Part shown: in pieces, positions 26,000-34,471 of the stretch
Numbering within the stretch: position 1 is the first letter of the stretch
Layout: the number at the start of each line of letters is the position of its first letter
Origin: Sphingomonas ginsenosidivorax
GTDB taxonomy: Bacteria; Pseudomonadota; Alphaproteobacteria; Sphingomonadales; Sphingomonadaceae
DNA length: 64,000 nucleotides
Reading direction: 5' to 3'
Assembly (NCBI RefSeq): GCF_007995065.1
Contig: NZ_VOQR01000001.1
Coordinates: forward strand, 2,111,001-2,175,000
Position numbers and translations under genes: made by a program
The notes under the pieces: model-generated
Seen by the model: the letters and a program-made list of their open reading frames with translations, nothing else
Database searches by the model: none
Told to the model about the DNA's origin: nothing

Positions 26000-26983
26000 T
26001 CAGACCGCGTCGTACACGACTTCGAGCGTCGGCTTGGGCACATAGGCCACGCCGCGCATGTCCGCCTGGCTCGCGGGCTTCAGCGTATAGTCCGCGCCCG
26101 TCACGTCCGCCGAGAACAGTCCGAGCAGCCCGTCCTGGTCGAGCGGCGTCGGGCGCAGCGGCGGCGCGGTCGCGACATTCTCGGCGAGCTGCTCGAACAG
26201 CGATGCCCATTGCCCGCCCGGCTTGCCGATGATCTGGTAGTTCGCGCTCTTCTTGCGGATATCCTCGTTCGCGGGGATCGCGGTGAGCACCGGAATGCCG
26301 ACAGCGGCGGCGAAGGCATTGGCCTCGCCGGTGCCGTCGTCCTTGTTGAGGATCATCCCCGCGACGCCGACATTGCCGCCCATCTTGCGGAAATACTCGA
26401 CCGCCTTGCAGACGTTGTTGGCAACGTAGAGCGACTGCAGGTCGTTCGACGCGACGACGATCACCTTCTGGCACATGTCGCGCGCGATCGGCAGGCCGAA
26501 CCCGCCGCAGACCACGTCGCCGAGGAAATCGAGCAGGACGTAATCGAACCCCCATTCGTGGAAGCCGAGTTTCTCCAGCGTCTCGAAGCCGTGAATGATG
26601 CCGCGCCCGCCACAGCCGCGCCCGACTTCCGGACCACCCAGCTCCATCGCGAACACGCCGTCGCGCTGGAAGCAGACATCCTCGATCCCGATCTCCTCGC
26701 CCGCGAGCTTCTTGCGCGATGACGTCTCGATGATCGTCGGGGTCGACTTGCCGCCGAACAGCAGCGACGTCGTGTCGCTCTTGGGATCGCAGCCGATCAG
26801 CAGCACGCGCTTGCCCTGTTGCGCCATCATGTAGCTGAGGTTCGCCAGCGCAAACGACTTGCCGCTGCCGCCCTTGCCGTAGATCGCGATGATCTGCGTC
26901 TCCTTGGTGATCGGGCCGGTGTGCACCGGATCGGGCTCGGCGTGCGCTTCGTCGCGCAGGGGTCCGGGATCGAACATGCTCAT
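26000..26983 (-). CDS. bchX: chlorophyllide a reductase iron protein X
   Basis: 327 residues starting at an ATGA overlap with bchC. BchX is the NifH-like ATPase donating electrons to BchYZ. P-loop YGKGGSGKSFALANLSYMM, cysteines in GPEVGRGCGGRG and DVVCGGFGLP. It belongs to the bchCXYZ-puf superoperon arrangement. Confidence 0.96.
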   Translation of the reverse strand: MSMFDPGPLRDEAHAEPDPVHTGPITKETQIIAIYGKGGSGKSFALANLSYMMAQQGKRVLLIGCDPKSDTTSLLFGGKSTPTIIETSSRKKLAGEEIGIEDVCFQRDGVFAMELGGPEVGRGCGGRGIIHGFETLEKLGFHEWGFDYVLLDFLGDVVCGGFGLPIARDMCQKVIVVASNDLQSLYVANNVCKAVEYFRKMGGNVGVAGMILNKDDGTGEANAFAAAVGIPVLTAIPANEDIRKKSANYQIIGKPGGQWASLFEQLAENVATAPPLRPTPLDQDGLLGLFSADVTGADYTLKPASQADMRGVAYVPKPTLEVVYDAV

Positions 26984-27906
26984 ACTGCGCTCCAATCGAG
27001 GACCATCTTGAGGCAGGCGGGATCGGTGAAGGCCTGCGGATAGGCGTCCGCGGCCTGCGCCGCCGGGCGGGCGTGGCTGATCAGCCCGTCGAGTTCGAGC
27101 AGCCCGGTGTCGATCAACCCCAGCGTGGCGGCGATGTCGGCGGGCGTAAACTCGGCGGCGATCCGCAACCGCGCCTCGCGCATGAACGCGGTGGGAAACG
27201 CGAAGGACAGGCGGTCGTAGAACCCCGCGAGCACGACCTGCCCGCCCTTGGCGAGCCGCGCGAACGCGGTGTCGAGAATGTCGCCGGACCCGCTGGCGTC
27301 GCAGATCGCGGCATAGTCGCGACGGTCGTCGTCCGCGGGATCGATCACCGCATAGCCGGCGCCGTCGCGGCGAGCGGGATTGCATTCCCACACCGTCGGT
27401 GCGCTACCACCGAGCGCGATCGCGATCCGTGCGATCAACCGCCCCACCACGCCGTGGCCGACGATCAGGTCGGGTACGCCGCCGATCGCGATCGCGTGGT
27501 GCGCGGTCGCCGCGAGCGCGAGCAGCACGCCATCACGCCCCAGCCCTGCATCGATCGGGACGACGCGCGCACCGGCCAGGATCACGCGGCGCGCCGATCC
27601 GCCGAACAGCCCGTGCGCATCGCGGTAGCAATTCGCGCCCGGCACGAAGACCCATTCCCCGATCCGGCTGCGGGCATCCCGTCCAGCGTCGACGATCCGG
27701 CCGACCGACTCGTATCCCGGTACCAGCGGATAGCCCATGCCGGGAAAGTCGGGCATCCGCCCGGTCCAGAGCAGCTTCTCGGTGCCCGAGCTGATCCCGC
27801 TCCAGTCGATCTCGACGCAGACGTGGCCGTCCGCCATCGGAGTCAGCGCAAGCGTGCGGAGCGACAACCTTTCCGGTGCTTCAAGTATGACCGCCACTGC
27901 GTCCAT
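26980..27906 (-). CDS. bchC: 3-hydroxyethyl bacteriochlorophyllide a dehydrogenase
   Basis: 308 residues. BchC is a zinc-type medium-chain dehydrogenase that oxidises the C3 hydroxyethyl group to acetyl, after BchF and BchXYZ. The GroES-like part has SGISSGTEKLLW and PLVPGYESVGRI; the nucleotide-binding part has DLIVGHGVVGRLIARI. It is the first gene after crtF and has a PpsR-type operator 70 bases upstream. Confidence 0.95.
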   Translation of the reverse strand: MDAVAVILEAPERLSLRTLALTPMADGHVCVEIDWSGISSGTEKLLWTGRMPDFPGMGYPLVPGYESVGRIVDAGRDARSRIGEWVFVPGANCYRDAHGLFGGSARRVILAGARVVPIDAGLGRDGVLLALAATAHHAIAIGGVPDLIVGHGVVGRLIARIAIALGGSAPTVWECNPARRDGAGYAVIDPADDDRRDYAAICDASGSGDILDTAFARLAKGGQVVLAGFYDRLSFAFPTAFMREARLRIAAEFTPADIAATLGLIDTGLLELDGLISHARPAAQAADAYPQAFTDPACLKMVLDWSAV

Positions 27907-27975
27907 ACGCTCGTCCCCTGCGCCATGGGTCTTGGCGACCCTCTTGACTCGTAAGCTGCGCCTGACGTTTTATAT

Positions 27976-27993
27976 TGTCCACTGCATTGGACA
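27976..27993 (-). promoter_or_regulatory. PpsR/CrtJ operator upstream of bchC
   Basis: TGTCCACTGCATTGGACA is an exact TGT-N12-ACA site and a nearly perfect palindrome. It lies between the crtF stop (27995) and the bchC start (27906). Established PpsR/CrtJ sites use this consensus and commonly repress bchC. Confidence 0.8.
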
Positions 27994-27994
27994 C

Positions 27995-29116
27995 TCACCG
28001 GTCGGCGACGATGGCTCGCGCGGTCAACGGCATTGCGGTGCGCACGATGCGTGATCGTCGGAAGCCGGCGGTGTCCAGCATCTGCCTGATGACCGCCGCG
28101 CTGCGCGGGCGACCCGATCCCATCGCCAGCAGGTAGAGTCCGAAATACCCGTCACCCGCCGGCTCCGAACCCGGCGTCTCCGCCATCGGCTCGACGATCA
28201 GCAGCCGCCCACCTGCGGCCAAGGCGCCGTGAATGCGCTGCAGCAGCAGTATGGCGGACGCATCGTCATGATCGTGGAGTACGCGGATCAGCGTGACGAG
28301 GTCATAGCCCTCCGGCAGTGGATCGGACAGGAAGTCGCCGCCGACCAGCGTCGTCCGGGCGCTGAGGCCGGCCTCCTCGAACCGCGCGCGCGCGCGGGCG
28401 ACCACGGCGGGAAGGTCGAACAGCCCCAGCGCCACGTCCGGCACCCGTGCGGCGACTGCACGCAGGAACGCCCCCTCGCCGCCGCCGACATCGAGGACGC
28501 GGCGATGCCGGGCGAACGGATAGGCATCGATCGCCTGCGCCGCGATCAGCGGCTGCGACGCCGCCATCAACGCCGAATAGCTCGCGACATCCGCCGCGCT
28601 GCCCTGCCCGGCGGCCTCGGCATAGCGCCAATGCGCCGACAGCGCGCCCCCGCCCCCGCCACGTCGTAGCAATGCGACCGGATCCGCGAGATCGGCATAG
28701 AGAAGATGGTGGTGCGCGATCATCTCGCCGATCCCGCGATTGCCGAGCAGTGCGGCACCGTTGCTGCCGAGCACCCAGCCGGTCCCAAGCGGTTCGACCA
28801 GCCGCAACGCCGCAGCGCCGCGGAGCAATCGCTCGGCACCGGCCAGCGGCAGGTCGAGCCGCTCCGCGACCGCGCCGGCGTCGCGCGGGCCCTGTGCCAG
28901 CAGGTCGAGCAACCCGGTCTCGATGCAGGCGGCGAGGATCTGCGAATAGGTGAACCCCGCGACCAAGTCGAACAGCGTGCGTGCACGGCGATGCGCGATT
29001 GGCCGGGTCAGCGGAAACCGCGCGGCGAAGCGCTGGAATCGAGGCGACGCGAGCAGCCGGTTGCGCCAGCCAATCCAGCGCCTCTTTATGTCGTCAGTGT
29101 GAACTGCCAGAATCAT
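27995..29116 (-). CDS. crtF: hydroxyneurosporene/demethylspheroidene O-methyltransferase
   Basis: 373 residues from the ATG at 29116. CrtF methylates the C1 hydroxyl of acyclic carotenoids using S-adenosylmethionine. Motif I is VLDVGGGEGAFLRAVAAR, and the dimerisation domain (LFDLVAGFTYSQILAACIETG) is typical. No Shine-Dalgarno is seen before the ATG; the PpsR operator directly abuts it, so the message may be leaderless or use a later start. It probably continues into bchCXYZ, although an operator at 27976 allows separate control. Confidence 0.93.
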   Translation of the reverse strand: MILAVHTDDIKRRWIGWRNRLLASPRFQRFAARFPLTRPIAHRRARTLFDLVAGFTYSQILAACIETGLLDLLAQGPRDAGAVAERLDLPLAGAERLLRGAAALRLVEPLGTGWVLGSNGAALLGNRGIGEMIAHHHLLYADLADPVALLRRGGGGGALSAHWRYAEAAGQGSAADVASYSALMAASQPLIAAQAIDAYPFARHRRVLDVGGGEGAFLRAVAARVPDVALGLFDLPAVVARARARFEEAGLSARTTLVGGDFLSDPLPEGYDLVTLIRVLHDHDDASAILLLQRIHGALAAGGRLLIVEPMAETPGSEPAGDGYFGLYLLAMGSGRPRSAAVIRQMLDTAGFRRSRIVRTAMPLTARAIVADR

Positions 29117-29117
29117 G

Positions 29118-29135
29118 TGTCTAGTTTTGTGGACA
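29118..29135. promoter_or_regulatory. PpsR/CrtJ operator between crtF and crtD
   Basis: TGTCTAGTTTTGTGGACA matches TGT-N12-ACA exactly. It sits one base upstream of the crtF ATG and 33 bases before the crtD GTG, so one site could act on both divergent genes. No second full site is seen in this gap. Confidence 0.8.
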
Positions 29136-29168
29136 CGTGATAGCCTGACGTCAATCGGAGGAATGCCG

Positions 29169-30719
29169 GTGACGGACGAGGTGGTAGTGATCGGTGCAGG
29201 CGTCGGGGGGCTGGTCAGCGCCGCGTTGCTCGCCGCGCAAGGCCATGCGGTCACCGTCGTCGAGGCTCACGGCGGTCCGGGCGGGAAGTTGCGCGCGCTC
29301 GAGATCGACGGCGCGGCGATCGATGCGGGTCCGACCGTCTTCACGATGCGCGACGTGTTCGAGGATGTCTTCGCCGCCTGCGGGGACAGGCTCGACCGAC
29401 ATGTGACGATGCAGCCAGCCACCACGCTGGCCCGCCACGCCTGGGACGACGCGCGACTCGACCTGTTCGCGGATCCAGCAGCGAGCGAAGCGGCGATCGG
29501 CGATTTCGCCGGCGCGGCCGAGGCGCGCGGTTACCGCGCCTTCCGCCAGGAGGCGAAGCGCGTGTTCGACGCGGTCGACCGGCCGTTCCTGCACGCGACC
29601 AGGCCCAACCCGCTCACGCTCGGCTGGCGGATGGGCGCACGGGGCTTTGCGGACTATTGCACGCTCAGGCCCTACACCTCGCTGTGGAACGCACTCGGCG
29701 GCTATTTCCGCGATCCGCGGCTGCGCCAGCTGTTCGGGCGCTATGCGACCTATTGCGGGTCGTCGCCGTTCGCCTGTCCCGCGACGCTGATGCTGATCGC
29801 GCATGTCGAGGCGAGCGGCGTGTGGCTGATCCAGGGCGGCCTGCACCGGCTGGCGTTGGCGCTCGAGGCGCTGGGGCGGCGCAGTGGCGTGCGGTTTCGC
29901 TACGGCACGCCGGTGCGCGAGATATGCGTCGAGCGTGGCCGCGCCGCCGGCGTCGTGCTCGCGACCGGTGAACGGATCGCCGCCGCGTCCGTCATCTGCA
30001 ATGCCGATCCCGCGGCGGTCGCATCGGGCTGCTTCGGCACCGCCGCGCGCCGTGCCGTGTCGCCGGTCGCCCCGAACCGACGCTCGCTCAGTGCGATGGT
30101 GTGGACCGGCCACGCCCGGGCATCCGGCTTCCCACTCGCGCGGCACAATGTGATCTTCTCGCCCGACTATCGCGCGGAGTTCGCCGCGCTCGCTGCGGGC
30201 CGGCTCGCCGACGCCCCCAGCGTCTATGTCTGCGCGCAGGACCGCGACGACACCACGCCGGCGCCAAGCGGTGCCGAGCGCGTCCAGATCATCATCAACG
30301 CGCCGCCCCGTGGCGACGGCGCCGGCCTAACCGAAGGGGAGATCGCGGCATGTACGAACCGGATGCTGGACGGCGTTTCGCGGGCGGGGCTTTCGCTCGC
30401 GCTGGCGCCCTCGACGGTGCTGACGACGCCGAGCGCGTTCGAGCGCCTGTTTCCGTCGACGGGTGGAGCCCTTTATGGACCGGCCTCGCACGGGTGGGCG
30501 GCGTCCTTCCGCCGCCAGGGCAGCCGGACGCGGATCGCTGGGCTCTATTGCGCGGGCGGGAGCACCCACCCCGGCGCGGGCGTCCCGATGGCGGCGCTTT
30601 CCGCCCGGCTAGCCGTCGACTGCCTGCTCAGGGACCGCGCTTCGACGTCCGTGTCGATGCCGGCGGCTATGCCTGGTGGTATGTCGACGCGACCAGCGAA
30701 GACGGCGCTCACGGGCTGA
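29169..30719 (+). CDS. crtD: hydroxyneurosporene/methoxyneurosporene desaturase
   Basis: About 516 residues. The GTG at 29169 is preferred because GGAGG ends 7 bases before it; the ATG at 29163 would be only one base from that site. CrtD is an FAD-dependent phytoene-desaturase-family enzyme introducing the C3-C4 double bond. The dinucleotide fold is VVVIGAGVGGLVSAALLAAQ and the C-terminal family motif is GLYCAGGSTHPGAGVPMA. The last 30 residues after LLRDR run out of frame over crtC and look like non-family tail. Confidence 0.93.
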   Translation: MTDEVVVIGAGVGGLVSAALLAAQGHAVTVVEAHGGPGGKLRALEIDGAAIDAGPTVFTMRDVFEDVFAACGDRLDRHVTMQPATTLARHAWDDARLDLFADPAASEAAIGDFAGAAEARGYRAFRQEAKRVFDAVDRPFLHATRPNPLTLGWRMGARGFADYCTLRPYTSLWNALGGYFRDPRLRQLFGRYATYCGSSPFACPATLMLIAHVEASGVWLIQGGLHRLALALEALGRRSGVRFRYGTPVREICVERGRAAGVVLATGERIAAASVICNADPAAVASGCFGTAARRAVSPVAPNRRSLSAMVWTGHARASGFPLARHNVIFSPDYRAEFAALAAGRLADAPSVYVCAQDRDDTTPAPSGAERVQIIINAPPRGDGAGLTEGEIAACTNRMLDGVSRAGLSLALAPSTVLTTPSAFERLFPSTGGALYGPASHGWAASFRRQGSRTRIAGLYCAGGSTHPGAGVPMAALSARLAVDCLLRDRASTSVSMPAAMPGGMSTRPAKTALTG

Positions 30720-31552
30720 CGATCATCGCCTTTATCGGCAGCGTCTTCTCGCCCTATTACAGGATCCGCGGCCGGCGGAATCCGGAGAACCACTGCGCGA
30801 TCAACGTGTCGCTGACCGGGCCGCGCGGCAGCGCCTGGGCGATGACCGAGCGCCCCGCGCGCCGACTCCACCGCGACGCGGATCACTTCGTCGTCGGGCC
30901 CAGCGGCCTGCGCTGGGACGGCGACACTTTGGTGATCGAGATCGCCGAAATCTCCGCGCCGCTGCCCTACAAGGTGCGCGGTACCGTACGCGTCCGCCCG
31001 GAGATGATCGGCACCACCGCATTCGCGCTCGACCCCGCCGGCCGGCATCGCTGGCACCCGGTCGCGCCCCACGCGCAGGTGGAGGTCGCAATGACGCATC
31101 CCGGCATGCGCTGGTCGGGGCCCGGCTATTTCGATTCGAACTTCGGCGACGAGCCGCTCGAAGACGGGTTCGACGACTGGCACTGGTCGCGCGCGCATCT
31201 GAAGAGCGACGTCGCAGTGCTATACGAAGGCGTGCGGCGCGACGGCACGCCGTTCGACCTGGCGCTGAAGTTCGATGCGCAGGGCCGCTGGCACGACGTG
31301 ATGCAGCCCGCCCCCGCCGCGCTGCCGCGCACCGGGTGGCTGATCAAGCGCGCCACCCGTGCCGATGCCGGCCATGCGGCCCGCGTGATCAAGACCTGGA
31401 TCGACGCGCCCTTCTACGCACGCTCGGCGCTGTCGACGCGGCTGTTCGGCGAGGATGTGCAGGCGGTGCACGAAAGCCTAGCGCTCGGCCGCTTCCGTTC
31501 ACCGATCGTCCAGTCGATGCTCCCCTACCGCATGCCCCGCGCGATCTGGTGA
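30620..31552 (+). CDS. crtC: acyclic carotenoid 1,2-hydratase
   Basis: About 310 residues. CrtC adds water to the C1-C2 double bond of neurosporene or lycopene derivatives. The conserved start GGYAWWYVDATSEDGAHG, then IIAFIGSVFSPYYR and NFGDEPLEDGFDDWHWSR, identify it. The conserved domain begins near 30640, inside the end of crtD in another frame. No in-frame ATG is suitable: candidates are CTG 30620, TTG 30548 and GTG 30494, none with a clear ribosome-binding site. The start is therefore uncertain. Confidence 0.9.
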   Translation: MPAQGPRFDVRVDAGGYAWWYVDATSEDGAHGLTIIAFIGSVFSPYYRIRGRRNPENHCAINVSLTGPRGSAWAMTERPARRLHRDADHFVVGPSGLRWDGDTLVIEIAEISAPLPYKVRGTVRVRPEMIGTTAFALDPAGRHRWHPVAPHAQVEVAMTHPGMRWSGPGYFDSNFGDEPLEDGFDDWHWSRAHLKSDVAVLYEGVRRDGTPFDLALKFDAQGRWHDVMQPAPAALPRTGWLIKRATRADAGHAARVIKTWIDAPFYARSALSTRLFGEDVQAVHESLALGRFRSPIVQSMLPYRMPRAIW

Positions 31553-31657
31553 GTCGGACTTATCGCGCGCGATCGCGCGGTTGACCGAGACGAGTTGCCA
31601 CACGCAGAAGATCAGCACGGGGATGCCTGCGATCGCCATGTCGAGCAGTGCCAGCAT
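31499..31657 (-). CDS. 52-residue membrane protein coupled to bchO
   Basis: Starts at an ATGA overlap with the bchO stop and reads MLALLDMAIAGIPVLIFCVW, a single N-terminal membrane helix, then a charged tail (NRAIARDKSDSPDRAGH). Its last 54 bases overlap the convergent crtC end. No family is recognised. The exact 4-base overlap matches the rest of the bchIDO operon and supports real translation. A role in photosystem or chelatase membrane association is only guessed from position. Confidence 0.68.
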   Translation of the reverse strand: MLALLDMAIAGIPVLIFCVWQLVSVNRAIARDKSDSPDRAGHAVGEHRLDDR

Positions 31658-32532
31658 CAGGGTTCTTCCACGAAAGCGCGGATTGCCGTGGCGACGAGAT
31701 CGGGGCGTTCCTCGTGCGCCAGGTGTCCGAGCCCTTCCAGAACCTCGAGCCGCGCGCCGGCCTTTCCGGCGGCCTGGCGAGCGCTCGCGAGGGGGATAGC
31801 GGTGTCGCGGTCGCCGTGAACGAGCAGCAGCCGCGCCTTCAAGTGCGGCAGGTCGCGCGCGAGCGACTCCAGGTCCCAGTCCGCCATCATCGTGATTGCG
31901 CCGGCGCAGTGGCTCGACGTCGCGAACAGCGTCTCGTAGCAGCGCTCGCCGGTCGCATCGATGTGCGAGCCTGTGCTGCGGCGGAGGAAGCGGCCGGTCT
32001 CGCCCGGTAGGCGCGCCATCTGCGCGAACAGGCGCGGCGCGAACGGGTTGACGAACAGCGCGCGCGCCAGGCCGGGGAACAGCTTCGCCGCCAGGCCGGG
32101 GAACGGAAGCAGCGCGGAACTCAGGCCGACGATCGCGCTCGGCGCCGCCACGCCGTCCAGCGTCATGCGGATCGCGACCGCGGCGCCCGCCGAATGCCCG
32201 ACGATCGCGTGCGGCACGAGTTTCATCGTCCGCAGCAGGTCGCCGACTGCCCCCGCCACCCCCCGCATCGACAAGCCGCCGGCCGGCCGACCGCTGGTGA
32301 AGCCATGCCCGGGCAGGTCTGGCGCGACGACGCGGAACCGATCGCCGAGCAGCGGCGCCAGCGTGCGCCAGCTGTGCGTCGCCGCGCCGGTGCCGTGGAG
32401 CAGCACGATCACCGGCGCATCCTCGGCGCCGAAGCTCTGGACGTGCCAGCGCATCCGGCCGGTATCGACGAACCGGCTGTGCGCGCGGTTGGGCCAGTCG
32501 CGCCCCTCGAGCGACCAGCGCGGCGTGCTCAT
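31657..32532 (-). CDS. bchO: alpha/beta hydrolase BchO
   Basis: 291 residues, ATGA overlap with bchD. The alpha/beta hydrolase fold shows HGTGAATHSW (oxyanion region), the nucleophile elbow GHSAGAAVAI and the catalytic His in LEGLGHLAHEE. BchO is always linked to bchID in photosynthesis clusters and is presumed to help Mg-chelatase; its substrate is unknown. Normal length. Confidence 0.93.
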   Translation of the reverse strand: MSTPRWSLEGRDWPNRAHSRFVDTGRMRWHVQSFGAEDAPVIVLLHGTGAATHSWRTLAPLLGDRFRVVAPDLPGHGFTSGRPAGGLSMRGVAGAVGDLLRTMKLVPHAIVGHSAGAAVAIRMTLDGVAAPSAIVGLSSALLPFPGLAAKLFPGLARALFVNPFAPRLFAQMARLPGETGRFLRRSTGSHIDATGERCYETLFATSSHCAGAITMMADWDLESLARDLPHLKARLLLVHGDRDTAIPLASARQAAGKAGARLEVLEGLGHLAHEERPDLVATAIRAFVEEP

Positions 32533-34471
32533 GCGGCCTGCGCCGCGCGGACCGCGGCGTGCATGGTCGCGGCGTCGGCGCGCGGCAGCGGCAGATAGCG
32601 CGCGTGCATCGCCGCCGCGAGCGCCGCGCCCTCCGGCCCCGGGCGCGCCGAGATGTCGACGAAGGCCGAGGCGATCCCCGCCCCCCCGATCGCCTTGGCC
32701 GCGAGCCCGGCATCCGCGGCCGCGGCCTGCCGCACCGCGCGGCCGTCGGCGGCGATGTTGGCGCGGCCGTCGGTCAGCACGACGATGAACGGCGTCCGCC
32801 CGCGTCCCCGCGCCGCCTCCGCCAGGTCGTGCGCCGCGCGCAGGCCTGCTGCCAGCGGCGTGCCCCCGCCGCCGGGCAGCTCGGCGAGCGACCGCCGCGC
32901 GCGCGCCAGCGACCGGGTCGGCGGCAACAGCAATTCCGCCGCCGTGCCGCGGAACGCGATCAGCGCGACCTGCGCGCGCTTCACATAGGCCTCGGCGAGC
33001 AACAGCTCGACCGCCCCTTTCGCCTCCGCGAGCCGCGCCAGCGCCGCCGATCCCGATGCATCGACCGCGAAGATCGTCATCGCCTCGGCGCGCGTCTCGA
33101 ACCGGCGGATGCGCAGGTCGTCGCGGCGGATCGCGATATGGCCGGCCCCGCCGCCACGCAGCGCCTGCCACGGCGCGGCGGCGCGCAGGGTGTCGATCAG
33201 GCTCAACCGCCGACCGCCTCCCGGGATGCCTGACCGTGCCCCCATCGGCCGCCCGCGCGCGCCCGAATTGCGTCGCTCGCCCGCCCCTTGCGCAGTAGTT
33301 GCGCGCGCGCGCTTTGCGCCCGCGGCGATGCGCGCGAGCACGTCCTTGGGCAGCGCGGCCAGCGCGGCGGCGAGGACGACATCGCCGATCGCGCCGGGAT
33401 CATGCTGCTCGTCCTCACCGGCGTCGCCGTCCGGCGGTGGCGGCGGTGGTTGCGCCTCGCCACTGTCCTGCCCCGCCGGCATCCGGGTCGCGCGCGGCGC
33501 CAGCACGAGCCGCGCGGCAAGGACGATATCCGCGTCGACAATATCCGCTCGCCCGTCCAGCCGCGCCGCCGCCCGCGCCGCGCGCAACGCGAACAGCGGG
33601 GCGCGCGCCGTGTCGATACCGAGCGCATGCGCTATGGTCACAAGCGTCGCGACGGCCTCCGCGTCGCTCCGGACGTCTTCGGCTTGAAGCGGTTGAGCCC
33701 CCGACTCGTCCGCACCCTCCCTCCCCGGCGGAGGCCGGGGCCCAGTTAGGAAGGCAGCGGTAACGAAGGACCGCGCGTCGCCATCGACGGCCCCCAACTG
33801 GGCCCCGGCCCCCGCCGGGGTGATGCCGAGCGGTGCGCCGGTCGCCGCACCCTCCCCGTTCCCTTGCGAAGGGGGGGGCCAGAGCCAAGCAACGCTCCGC
33901 TCGGGACTCCTGGACCCCCGCCTTCGCGGGGGAACGAGGGGCGGGACGCCGCCCGGCGAACCCCTGACAGATCCACCCAGAACGCGAGCCGCTCGGCCAG
34001 TGCCGCGGGCGTGCGTTCGTCCGGGTCTACCCCGTCGTCGAGCGCTACCGTCGCGAACCGCGCGTCCGCCCGCAGCGCGACACCGTCGCGCTCGATCACG
34101 ACTTCGCCGGTATCGATCACCGCCGCCAGCCGCCCCGCGGTCGCATCGGACAGCCGTTCCGCCATCGGTATCACCACCACGCCGCCATCCGCCTCCGCCA
34201 GCAGCCCGGTGCGCGGCACCGCCACCCCGCGGGCGAGCGTCGCGGTCAGGTCGATCCCGCCGAGCAGTCGCTCGTCGTCGATATGTGAGGGCACCCGCCG
34301 CACTGGCGCGTCCTCCGGCAGACCGGCGCGCAGTTCCGCGACGACCGCGTCGCGCAGGTCCGCACCACCGCGCAGGACCATACCCCCCAGCCCCGGATCG
34401 ATCGCGCACAGGCGCGCCGCCAGCAGCGCATCGGCATGAGGATCGGGCGTAGATTCGCCCGCGCCGGTCAC
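32529..34471 (-). CDS. bchD: magnesium chelatase subunit D, frame changed by a repeat insertion
   Basis: The N-terminal AAA-like half reads from a GTG at 34471 (GTGA overlap with bchI) to about 33946 (LAFWVDLSGV). The C-terminal half reads in another frame from about 33714 (PLQAEDV, then ALGIDTARAPLFALRAARA) to 32529, with the metal-site motif AVDASGSAA and VVLTDGRAN. Between them lies about 230 bases of inverted repeats. The first frame stops at 33746; the second is open throughout. One extra base, or a -1 slip, at the G8 tract (33871-33878) would restore one protein with about 77 extra residues. BchD powers Mg insertion with BchI and BchH. It may be intact in vivo, slippage-dependent, mis-sequenced or broken. 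Confidence 0.8.
33723..33938. repeat. compound inverted-repeat insertion inside bchD
   Basis: Inner pair: 33723-33747 and 33796-33820, inverted 25-base arms (core CCGGGGCCCAGTT) with one mismatch. Outer pair: 33850-33878 and 33912-33938, imperfect inverted arms around CCTTCGC. The second outer arm (GCCTTCGCGGGGGAACGAGG) resembles the arm at 3841 in the bchN-bchB gap (GCCTTCGCTGGGGTGACGAG). The insertion falls in the linker between the AAA-like and metal-binding halves of BchD and contains G8 at 33871-33878. Confidence 0.85.

Noticed and set aside
29115..29168. An ATG at 29115 or 29163 as the crtD start
   Set aside because: The 29115 start would lie over the PpsR operator, and the 29163 ATG is one base from GGAGG. 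The GTG at 29169 has ideal spacing.
33723..33938. The bchD repeat cluster as a CRISPR array or an insertion sequence
   Set aside because: There are no regularly spaced direct repeats with unique spacers and no transposase. The arms are inverted repeats of REP type.
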